The notes below the pieces were generated by a model. That model saw only the letters and a list, made by a program, of their open reading frames with translations. It made no database searches and was not told where the DNA came from. A stretch of DNA of 5,448 bases from Deltaproteobacteria bacterium (lineage in GTDB: Bacteria; Desulfobacterota; Desulfobacteria; Desulfobacterales; ETH-SRB1). The stretch lies in assembly GCA_019309665.1 (NCBI GenBank), contig JAFDFV010000140.1, positions 1-5,448 of the forward strand, read 5' to 3'. A program made the position numbers and the translations under genes. Shown piece after piece: positions 1 through 4,899 of this stretch. Positions within the stretch are counted from its first letter, which is position 1. Every line of letters begins with the position of its first letter.

Positions 1-2
1 TG

Positions 3-161
3 ACGGGCAAAGGACACATCAGTTCAAAGCCTATGCCACGACTCAAATCCGTCGAAGAAGTCATCCAAGATCCCGAACCCGACCAGTCTTGGATGGATAA
101 CCCGCTTCTGAAGAGAAAGTTCTACGAATGGGTTCATAAAGCCACTGGGACGAAAACATGA
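3..161 (+). CDS. C-terminal end of an unrecognised protein (5' end outside window)
   Basis: An open frame enters from the left edge and ends at TGA 159-161, giving about 52 residues. It is hydrophilic, proline-rich in its first half (EPDQSWMDNP) and ends in a short basic/aromatic stretch (KRKFYEWVHKATG). An internal ATG at 33 exists, but no ribosome binding site precedes it, so this is more likely the tail of a longer gene. Its last bases overlap the next ORF as ATGA (158-161), which suggests translational coupling. By eye the segment is richer in G+C than the toxin-antitoxin genes that follow, consistent with a different origin. I do not recognise a family. No membrane segment or catalytic motif is visible in the part present. 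Confidence 0.5.
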   Translation, partial: TGKGHISSKPMPRLKSVEEVIQDPEPDQSWMDNPLLKRKFYEWVHKATGTKT

Positions 162-310
162 GTAACGATCTAACATTATTCTCCCCGCCCGAACTCAAGG
201 ACACCGTTCAAGACATGCGAGTTATGTTCAAAGGAGTCAAAAACATAAGTATCAAAGGCTTGAATAGTAAATTAGGATTGTTTGCTTGCAAATTCAGCAT
301 GTTTGCCTAA
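158..310 (+). CDS. Small hypothetical ORF, possibly a truncated gene
   Basis: A 50-codon ORF starts at the ATG that overlaps the previous stop (ATGA, 158-161) and ends at TAA 308-310. The first 30 residues (MSNDLTLFSPPELKDTVQDM and on to VKNI) look like a normal soluble N-terminus. After about base 245 the composition becomes more AT-rich, and the last 20 residues look like arbitrary sequence, so the gene may have been cut and joined to unrelated DNA. The stop codon is embedded in GCCTAAC (305-311), the left core of the attC-like element, which is where cassette genes often end. No family is recognised. The coupling to the upstream gene suggests the two belonged to one operon. Confidence 0.4.
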   Translation: MSNDLTLFSPPELKDTVQDMRVMFKGVKNISIKGLNSKLGLFACKFSMFA

Positions 311-430
311 CCATCTGTACTTGACCGCAGAAACCGAGCCGATTTAAAACATTTGTAGTTTTGCGGCAGCTTATCACTTTTTTGATAGTTTTTTAGGATA
401 ACGTCTGCGTCAAGTGAGCAGTACGAATGT
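305..430 (+). other. attC-like imperfect inverted-repeat element 1
   Basis: The non-coding stretch before the toxin-antitoxin pair begins with GCCTAAC (305-311), which fits the integron attC left core RYYYAAC and contains the stop of the preceding ORF. Eight bases on is ACTTGACCGCAGA (319-331). Its reverse complement recurs as TCTGCGTCAAGT (404-415) with one base missing, so the paired arms have a single extrahelical base, a known hallmark of attC sites. Between the arms is an AT-rich spacer with a small hairpin (TATCA 372-376 / TGATA 383-387) followed by a T run. A clear right core GTTRRRY is not found, so the attC call is tentative. The element resembles the one at 994-1115. A weak promoter-like pair (TTATCA 371, TAGGAT 394, 17-bp spacer) lies inside and could serve the antitoxin gene. 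Confidence 0.38.
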
Positions 431-463
431 TTTTTGAGGAAACAAAAAGGAAATTGAAAATAA

Positions 464-700
464 ATGCAACAAACTATTGAAAATTTAACCACGGAATTAA
501 TTAAATTACCCAAGAGAGAGCGTTTAGAAATAGTCAGATTTATTCTTTTTCTCGATAACCGATCTTTGGATTCCGATGATATTGATTCTGCTTGGGAAAA
601 AGAAATCACGGATAGGGTTCGTGCCGTTGATGAGGGAACAGCAATAGGTATTGATTACGACAAAGCAATGCAAAAAATTGAAAAGCGCTTTACATCATGA
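464..700 (+). CDS. Type II antitoxin, addiction-module component family
   Basis: This 78-residue acidic, all-helical protein matches the pattern of the putative addiction-module component family (Unstab_antitox type). The N-terminal helix carries the usual LPKRERLEIVRFIL segment (about residues 15-28). It is followed by a short DSDDIDSAWEKEI linker and a C-terminal part rich in charged residues, where these antitoxins wrap their toxin. It would neutralise the toxin encoded next to it and, by family analogy, may repress its own operon. The ATG at 464 is preceded by AAGGAA at 447-452, with a rather long spacer of 11 bases. The reading frame overlaps the toxin start by ATGA (697-700), the normal arrangement for antitoxin-first pairs. 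The length is typical and no damage is visible. Confidence 0.85.
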   Translation: MQQTIENLTTELIKLPKRERLEIVRFILFLDNRSLDSDDIDSAWEKEITDRVRAVDEGTAIGIDYDKAMQKIEKRFTS

Positions 701-999
701 AAAAAATAATCCTTCAACAGGCATTTGAAGAATTGAATGATGCGATAGCATATTATGAAGAACATCAGGCTGGATTAGGACTAAGATTGAAGGACGAAGT
801 CGACCAACATGTCAATTGGATTTTAGGCAATTCCACTGTTCCACAGATTCGTAGAGGCGGTTACCGTCGTGTTAATCTCAAAATATTTCCATACTATATC
901 GCCTACATTATTCGTAAAGATACCTTATGGATTCTTGCTGTTGCACATGGTCATCGTAAACCCGAATGCTGGATTAAAAGAAAGAACGAAATCAGCTAA
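697..999 (+). CDS. Type II toxin, ParE/RelE superfamily (plasmid stabilisation protein)
   Basis: This 100-residue basic protein has the ParE/RelE toxin layout. Two N-terminal helices (AFEELNDAIAYYEEHQAGLG, about residues 9-28) are followed by a long helix and then the beta-sheet part, with RRGGYRRVNLKIFPYYIAYI (about 52-71) and the terminal LWILAVAHGHRKPECW strand-loop. The toxin would attack either the ribosome/mRNA (RelE-like) or DNA gyrase (ParE-like); the sequence alone does not decide which, and the ParE-like subgroup of plasmid stabilisation proteins looks closest. It starts inside the antitoxin stop (ATGA), so translation is coupled. It looks complete and intact. Its TAA stop (997-999) lies in the GCTAAC that opens the second attC-like element, as if the pair travelled as one cassette. 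Confidence 0.85.
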   Translation: MKKIILQQAFEELNDAIAYYEEHQAGLGLRLKDEVDQHVNWILGNSTVPQIRRGGYRRVNLKIFPYYIAYIIRKDTLWILAVAHGHRKPECWIKRKNEIS

Positions 1000-1115
1000 C
1001 AAGGCGCTACCTGACCGCCAACAGCGAGGCGATTTTTGAAATTCTGCCCCGCATCAAAGTAGGTGTTTTCTCAAGGTTCAGTGCTCCGCAGTGTTGGCAG
1101 CAGGTGAGTTTTAAG
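994..1115 (+). other. attC-like imperfect inverted-repeat element 2
   Basis: This non-coding stretch follows the toxin gene. It starts AGCTAAC (994-1000), a one-mismatch fit to RYYYAAC, and overlaps the toxin stop codon. After eight bases comes ACCTGACCGCCAACAGC (1009-1025). Its reverse complement is approximated by GTGTTGGCAGCAGGT (1091-1105), with a shared TGTTGGC core, then one missing base and a mismatch. Layout and part of the sequence match element 1: TAAC, an 8-base gap, CTGACCGC, then GAGGCGATTTTT versus GAGCCGATTTAA. After both elements there is an AAAAGGAA-type stretch leading to the next gene. A right core GTTRRRY is again unclear. No integrase is present in the window. Confidence 0.38.
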
Positions 1116-1148
1116 AACCAAAAGGAACAAAAAGAATTAAGGTAAGGT

Positions 1149-1763
1149 ATGCTGAAAATAAAGCGTAACGATAAATGCCCTTGTGGGAGCGGAAAAAAGT
1201 ACAAGAAATGTTGTCTTGCCGATCCAGATAAAAATTCTGAAATAATCCGTGCAAGGTCTATTGCCCATACTTATGAAGAACTATATCAAATTATTGCCAA
1301 ACCAATGGATGTTTATCGGCTAAAAGTAGAATTAATACGAATGTGATTTCAAGAGATCGATACAGAAGTATCAAGAACATTCAAAATAGAGGGCAAGCAA
1401 ACACTCTACGATTTACACATTAATATACAACACGCATTCGACTGGGATAACGACCACATGTTCTCATTTTACCTTAGCGATAAATTATTTGATAAAGATA
1501 ACGAATTCTCAGCAAACCCTTTAGGAGAACATCTTGTTTCCAGTTTCGGGAAATCCAGCAAGTCAGCGTCTGATGCCCAATTGCGTGATTTGGGACTTTC
1601 CACAGGTTTGTCATTCTGGTATCTATTTGATTATGGAGATGAATTGGTGCATAAAGTTACCGTTGAAGAAGTGCGAGAAATGACATCAAAGGATATAGAT
1701 TTGCCAAATATGCTTCATCAGACAGGTAATGCTCCCCCCCAATATGGTAATGTGGAGGAATAA
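1149..1763 (+). pseudogene. SEC-C motif / pRiA4b ORF-3-like protein gene with in-frame TGA
   Basis: From ATG 1149 to TAA 1761-1763 one frame stays open except for a TGA at codon 66 (1344-1346). The N-terminus has a textbook SEC-C zinc motif CPCGSGKKYKKCC (residues 10-22; C10, C12, C21, C22). After DVYRLKVELIRM the frame is stopped. It then continues with FQEIDTEVSRTFKIEGKQ, TLYDLHINIQHAFDW, DNDHMFSFYLSD, YLFDYGDELVHKVTVEEV and a final NAPPQYG. This is the usual order of segments in the plasmid pRiA4b ORF-3-like family, whose biochemical role is not established. The homology runs straight across the TGA, so this is one gene with a nonsense codon, not two genes. If the stop is real, only a 65-residue SEC-C peptide is made; an internal ATG at 1458 could give a 101-residue piece. 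A sequencing error or recoding are the alternatives. A run of seven C at 1734-1740 leaves the frame correct. Confidence 0.72.
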
Positions 1764-1768
1764 TAGAC

Positions 1769-1847
1769 GCTGCCGCTCTATGCCATTCGTTGATCATGAA
1801 CCATCCCTTTGTAGATGGCAACAAAAGGGTCGGTCATGCGGCCATGG
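1769..1847 (+). repeat. Direct repeat, left copy (doc core fragment)
   Basis: This 79-bp segment recurs in the same orientation at 4726-4807. Aligned by eye, 76 of 79 bases are identical, and the right copy has two extra insertions of one and two bases. The match begins at GCTGCCGCTC and ends at GCCATGG; sequence on both outer sides differs between the copies. It coincides with the Fic-motif part of two doc remnants. Confidence 0.85.
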
Positions 1848-1906
1848 GAACATTCCTCTTAATGAAATTAAGGCATAATGCGCATGACCCGCTGGAAAAA
1901 GGATAG
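1769..1906 (+). pseudogene. Doc/Fic (death-on-curing) toxin remnant, copy 1
   Basis: Directly after the previous stop, the frame reads AAALCHSLIMN followed by HPFVDGNKR and VGHAAMGTFLLM. This is the Fic/Doc active-site helix with an intact HPFxDGNKR motif. About 70 to 100 residues that normally precede this core are missing, and there is no start codon or ribosome binding site. After FLLM (about base 1865) the similarity ends and the frame runs through unrelated codons to TAG 1904-1906. Intact family members modify target proteins with AMP or phosphate; this fragment cannot fold as a full Fic domain and is taken to be inactive debris. The left edge of the similarity sits five bases after the upstream TAA, which points to a recombination junction. 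Bases 1769-1847 recur at 4726-4807. Confidence 0.75.
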
Positions 1907-1952
1907 GGGACTGGCGTGAATATGATAGACTTTATTCATCTGAAGGAGCTTC

Positions 1953-1981
1953 TTGTCAAATTTTGAGAGCTGTTGTAGCTT
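1953..1981 (+). promoter_or_regulatory. Weak candidate promoter for the H-NOX operon
   Basis: The 150 bases between the doc remnant (ends 1906) and the H-NOX start hold no gene. The best sigma70-like pair is TTGTCA (1953-1958, five of six consensus bases) and TAGCTT (1976-1981, only three of six), with a 17-bp spacer. It lies about 75 bases upstream of the start codon. I see no convincing NorR, NsrR or FNR-type operator. The call rests only on this match and is weak. Confidence 0.22.
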
Positions 1982-2042
1982 TTTCTTGGTTATCGCGTCA
2001 GATCGACGACAAACATGTTTTTTGATCCTGAACTCATTTGGT

Positions 2043-2049
2043 AAGGAGG
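2043..2049 (+). promoter_or_regulatory. Strong ribosome binding site deciding the H-NOX start
   Basis: AAGGAGG lies seven bases before the ATG at 2057. A TTG two codons earlier (2051) would be only one base from this site and cannot be the start. The protein therefore begins MKGVIF, as H-NOX proteins commonly do. Confidence 0.85.
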
Positions 2050-2056
2050 TTTGGTA

Positions 2057-2605
2057 ATGAAAGGAGTTATTTTTAATTTTTTGGAAAACCTGATTGTTGA
2101 CAAATTCGGCGACAAAATTCTGGAGGAAATATATGCCGCTGCTCATTTTTCTCTGGATGCTCCGCCATTTGTAGGACCCGAAACCTACCCGGATTCAGAT
2201 TTGTTTGCTATGGTTATTTTACTTTCTGAAAAAACAAATCTGCCGGTTGACGATTTGGTCTACGAATTCGGTAAATATATGTTCCCTGTTCTAGCGGACA
2301 GGCATCCCGTTTTTCTTGATAATGTCAATTCACCAATTGAATTTCTAAAAAGCGTAAATGATATCATCCACATAGAAGTTAAGAAACTTTTTGAAGGAGC
2401 CAACCCACCAATAATCAAAATTGAAGATGTAAATCACAGGCAGGTAAAGCTCTACTATAGCTCAGAAAGAAAGTTGTGCAAATTGGTAGAAGGTCTCTTG
2501 GATGGCGTTGCCGATTATTTCGGCCAAAAAATATCTTATAGCCATCAACAATGCATGCGAGATGGAGCTCGTGAATGTATTTTGCATATCCAATTCTATG
2601 ATTAG
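2057..2605 (+). CDS. hnoX: H-NOX (haem nitric oxide/oxygen binding) sensor protein
   Basis: This is a complete 182-residue stand-alone H-NOX domain, a cytosolic haem gas sensor. Visible landmarks, numbered from the chosen ATG, are the proximal haem ligand H105 (in IIHIEVKKL), the conserved P118 (NPP), and Y134-S136-R138 (YSSER), the YxSxR motif that binds haem propionates. All spacings equal those of Thermoanaerobacter H-NOX (H102, P115, Y131/S133/R135). The position equivalent to its distal Tyr140 is L143, so a stable O2 complex is unlikely and NO selectivity is expected. C141, H163, C166 and C174 have the spacing 22-3-8, as in the zinc/thiol-switch site described for Vibrio and Shewanella H-NOX. 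The gene ends nine bases before the kinase gene; in the known pairs, NO-bound H-NOX inhibits the partner kinase. That it does so here is inferred. A strong Shine-Dalgarno suggests high translation. Confidence 0.93.
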   Translation: MKGVIFNFLENLIVDKFGDKILEEIYAAAHFSLDAPPFVGPETYPDSDLFAMVILLSEKTNLPVDDLVYEFGKYMFPVLADRHPVFLDNVNSPIEFLKSVNDIIHIEVKKLFEGANPPIIKIEDVNHRQVKLYYSSERKLCKLVEGLLDGVADYFGQKISYSHQQCMRDGARECILHIQFYD

Positions 2606-2614
2606 GGCAATTTA

Positions 2615-4309
2615 GTGATGAATGAGATTAAAATACTCAAAACAAAGCTTGAGCGAGAACGTAAAGCAAAAAAAATACTGGAAAACATGTTAGAAACTCG
2701 CACAAGGAATCTGTATTTGGCCAAACAAAAAGCCGAGGCTGCCAATGCTGCCAAGAGTAATTTTCTGGCCAACATGAGCCATGAGATCCGCACACCCATG
2801 AATGCGGTCATTGGTTTTTCCGACATGCTGCTTGATACTGATTTGGATGAAAACCAGAGAGATTATGTAAACACTGTCAAAAGAAGTGGCGATTCTCTAC
2901 TTTCTTTGATCAACGATATCCTTGATTTTTCCAAGATCGAGGCAGGGCAGTTGGATTTTGATGAGATTGACTTTGATCCGGAACTTTTGGTCTATGATGT
3001 CTGTGAAATGGTTCGCCCAAAGATTGAATCAAAATCTGTCGAGGTCTTATGCCGTATAGCGGACAACATCCCTTCAATGGTTAAGGGAGATCCAATACGG
3101 TTTCGTCAGGTACTGACAAATCTGATGGGCAATGCTCCCAAATTCACCGAGTCCGGAGAAATTGAAATCTCCCTTGATATTGAAGAGGAAAAAGAAACCC
3201 GGGTAAAATTTCATGCAAAAATCAGAGATACAGGCATCGGTATCCCTAAAGATAAATTGTCCACTATATTTGAGCCTTTTAAGCAGGCAGATGGATCAAC
3301 TACAAGAAAATATGGCGGTACCGGATTGGGCTTAGCCATCTGCAAGCAGATCTCAGATCTCATGGGAGGGAAGGTCTGGGCAGAAAGTATAGTTGGCAAA
3401 GGGAGCATCTTCCACTTTACCGCATGGCTTGGAAAGGTTGAAAAAAAAGAAACCAGGAGATTTGTCTCTGTATCACTCTCCGGCAAGAAGGCTCTCATTG
3501 TTGATAATAATCGGAACAATCTGGATATCTTAAGGCACATTTTAGAGTCGGTCGGTATGTATGTAGTTGCTCTAACAAATGGAAAATATGTTTTACCAGC
3601 TATACAAAAGGCCATTGATGAACAAAACCATTTTAACCTTTGTATCTGCGATATCCAGATGCCCGGCATAAGCGGATATGATGTGGCAAAAGCAATTCAT
3701 GGTTTTAAATCCGAAATCAAAGACATTCCTCTGATTGCCCTGTCCTCTTTAATGGAGCGAGATGCCAAAAAATGTGAAGAGGCAGGATTTGATGGATTCC
3801 TGAACAAGCCTATTCGCAGGGAAAAGCTATATAAGATGTTAGAGAGACTATTGGGCGAAAAAAAGTATAAAGAGCTAAAACCGAAAATTATTACTCAGTA
3901 TTCAATTCGAGAGGATATGAAGCATTCTGCGCGTATCCTTTTAGTAGAAGACAACCTGATCAATCAGAAACTTGCAAAGATGATGCTGACCAAGGCCGGA
4001 TATCAGGTGGAAGTGGCCAATAACGGTCAAGAGGCCGTTGAAAAATATACAACATCTCCCGAGAATTTTGACCTGATCTTCATGGATGTTCAGATGCCGG
4101 AGATGGACGGAATTGAAGCGACACAAGTTATCAGAGAAAAGGGATTTGACACTATTCCGATTGTTGCCATGACAGCCAATGCGATGAAAGGTGACAGGCT
4201 GATATGCCTTAAGGCAGGCATGGTTGATTATATTGCAAAGCCGATTAAAAGAGAACTCGTCTTTGAAATACTTGAAAAATGGATTTTTAATAACAATACG
4301 CCCATTTAA
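2615..4309 (+). CDS. H-NOX-associated hybrid histidine kinase with two receiver domains
   Basis: This 564-residue soluble protein has no membrane segment and no PAS or GAF domain. In order it carries an N-terminal coiled coil (about 1-45); a HisKA dimerisation domain with phospho-acceptor H56 in FLANMSHEIRTPMNA; a HATPase_c domain (about 155-272) with N box N169/N173, DTGIGI (205-210), FEPFKQ (219-224) and GGTGLGL (234-240); receiver 1 (about 291-413; D346, S377, K398); and receiver 2 (about 439-557; E445, D446, D491, T520, K542). Receiver 1 reads VDNN where a second acidic residue is usual (N298), so its Mg2+ site is altered; receiver 2 is canonical. No HPt domain is present, so a separate phosphotransfer protein outside the window is expected. 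The start is GTG 2615 or ATG 2618, with only a weak AGGG upstream, consistent with coupling to the H-NOX gene. Input presumably comes from H-NOX binding in trans. Confidence 0.93.
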   Translation: MMNEIKILKTKLERERKAKKILENMLETRTRNLYLAKQKAEAANAAKSNFLANMSHEIRTPMNAVIGFSDMLLDTDLDENQRDYVNTVKRSGDSLLSLINDILDFSKIEAGQLDFDEIDFDPELLVYDVCEMVRPKIESKSVEVLCRIADNIPSMVKGDPIRFRQVLTNLMGNAPKFTESGEIEISLDIEEEKETRVKFHAKIRDTGIGIPKDKLSTIFEPFKQADGSTTRKYGGTGLGLAICKQISDLMGGKVWAESIVGKGSIFHFTAWLGKVEKKETRRFVSVSLSGKKALIVDNNRNNLDILRHILESVGMYVVALTNGKYVLPAIQKAIDEQNHFNLCICDIQMPGISGYDVAKAIHGFKSEIKDIPLIALSSLMERDAKKCEEAGFDGFLNKPIRREKLYKMLERLLGEKKYKELKPKIITQYSIREDMKHSARILLVEDNLINQKLAKMMLTKAGYQVEVANNGQEAVEKYTTSPENFDLIFMDVQMPEMDGIEATQVIREKGFDTIPIVAMTANAMKGDRLICLKAGMVDYIAKPIKRELVFEILEKWIFNNNTPI

Positions 4310-4582
4310 ACATCATTTGAAATCGAGTCGGAGACGTCCGAAGCACCACGGATTGAGCCCGAGGTTCTCATTGCCGCTGCCAGGCAACGATTAATCGAAA
4401 AGATAGCAGTCGATGAAACCAGCCTGCGGCGTCTCGCCCAAAAACGGGCAAAACAAATCAAGGATCACTTGATCCGGAAAGGAGAAATCCCGAACGAACG
4501 AGTGTTTATGGTTGAAGTTAAGATCGACCACGCTTCGGATGCTGATATGATACGCACCAATCTTACACTGTCAGGCATTTAG
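4310..4582 (+). pseudogene. C-terminal remnant of a DUF748-type protein
   Basis: Immediately after the kinase TAA, and in the same frame, 90 codons are open to TAG 4580-4582. The conceptual peptide contains RIEPEVLIAAARQRLIEKIA, then DETSLRRLAQKRAKQIKDHL and GEIPNERVFMVEVKI, and ends NLTLSGI. This resembles the extreme C-terminus of DUF748 proteins (AsmA-like envelope proteins): an LRxLAxxRAxxxxDxL helix, an ERVFLVE strand and a final beta strand. There is no start codon at the proper place and no ribosome binding site, and the several hundred residues that should precede it are absent. By eye the piece is richer in G+C than the kinase gene. It is therefore read as the surviving 3' end of a gene displaced when the H-NOX/kinase DNA arrived or was rearranged. 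Family assignment is from memory of the tail pattern. Confidence 0.62.
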
Positions 4583-4601
4583 GGAAGCGGCGCTTCCCTA
4601 A
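4579..4601. repeat. Perfect 23-bp palindrome (strong hairpin)
   Basis: TTAGGGAAGCG and CGCTTCCCTAA flank a single central G: 11-bp perfect arms that include the TAG stop of the DUF748 remnant. As RNA it would form a roughly 10-bp stem with a three-base loop. It is followed by an A run (CACAAAAAAAA) instead of a T run, and no T run follows it on the minus strand either. It is therefore not a canonical intrinsic terminator, though it could protect a 3' end or weakly terminate. Confidence 0.75.
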
Positions 4602-4662
4602 CACAAAAAAAACATACAAAATTACATTTTTATTGTTAGCATTTTTTATGTGTGGTATCTAA

Positions 4663-4875
4663 GCAGTATATCAACCACGGGTCACCTTTGATCAAACCGA
4701 TCTTTATACCGATGTGGTTTCAAAAGCTGCCGCTCTATGCCATTCGTTGATCATGAACCACCCCCTTTGTAGTGATGGCAACAAAAGGATCGGTCATGCT
4801 GCCATGGAAATAAGAGGGGGTCATAAAGAAGCAATCAAATACGCTATCAATTCATTAAAAAAACCTGTTCCCTGA
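4663..4875 (+). pseudogene. Doc/Fic toxin remnant, copy 2
   Basis: An open frame without a start codon runs from after TAA 4660-4662 to TGA 4873-4875. It reads AVYQPRVTFDQTDLYTDVVS, KAAALCHSLIMN, then HPLCSDGNKR and IGHAAME, followed by 22 codons of unrelated sequence (IRGGHKEAIKYAINSLKK and on). This is the middle of a Doc-like protein, about 20 residues longer on its left side than copy 1. Insertions of one and two bases within the active-site loop turn HPFVDGNKR into HPLCSDGNKR. The frame is restored but the motif is one residue too long and has lost the conserved Phe. With both ends missing and the motif damaged it should be inactive. It lies 24 bases upstream of the M16 peptidase gene. 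Confidence 0.75.
4726..4807 (+). repeat. Direct repeat, right copy (doc core fragment)
   Basis: This is the partner of 1769-1847, 82 bp long because of an extra C near 4761-4765 and an extra TG near 4773. The three substitutions and both indels fall in its second half. The repeats lie about 2.96 kb apart in the same orientation and enclose the H-NOX/kinase operon and the DUF748 remnant. Confidence 0.85.
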
Positions 4876-4885
4876 ACCGTTTTTA

Positions 4886-4891
4886 AAGGAG
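4886..4891 (+). promoter_or_regulatory. Ribosome binding site of the M16 peptidase gene
   Basis: AAGGAG lies eight bases before the ATG at 4900, an optimal arrangement. It supports this start and the signal peptide that follows. Confidence 0.8.
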
Positions 4892-4899
4892 TTCGTCTT

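Noticed and set aside
372..394. Intrinsic terminator (TATCA/TGATA hairpin plus T run)
   Set aside because: The stem has only five pairs, mostly AT, and lies inside the attC-like spacer; too weak to call.
307..609. 100-codon open frame on the minus strand
   Set aside because: It runs across the non-coding repeat element and antisense to the antitoxin gene, lacks a family pattern and has no ribosome binding site.
1734..1740. Run of seven C as a programmed or accidental frameshift site
   Set aside because: The frame read straight through gives the expected APPQYG ending of the family, so no shift is needed.
1458..1763. Independent 101-residue gene starting at ATG 1458
   Set aside because: The frame is continuous with the SEC-C ORF upstream apart from one TGA, and family sequence starts well before this ATG; no ribosome binding site precedes it.
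2051..2056. TTG start two codons upstream of the H-NOX ATG
   Set aside because: It is one base from the Shine-Dalgarno AAGGAGG, too close to be used; ATG 2057 has the proper seven-base spacing and gives the family-typical MKG start.
1868..2146. 92-codon open frame on the minus strand across the H-NOX leader
   Set aside because: It overlaps the H-NOX start antisense and shows no recognisable motif.
3211..3669. 152-codon open frame on the minus strand inside the kinase gene
   Set aside because: The + strand here encodes essential ATPase and receiver motifs; the antisense frame has no recognisable domain and is a by-product of codon use.
4632..4660. Promoter for the M16 gene (TTGTTA, 17-bp spacer, TATCTA)
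   Set aside because: Only four and three matches to consensus in a very AT-rich stretch more than 230 bases upstream of the gene; chance is likely.
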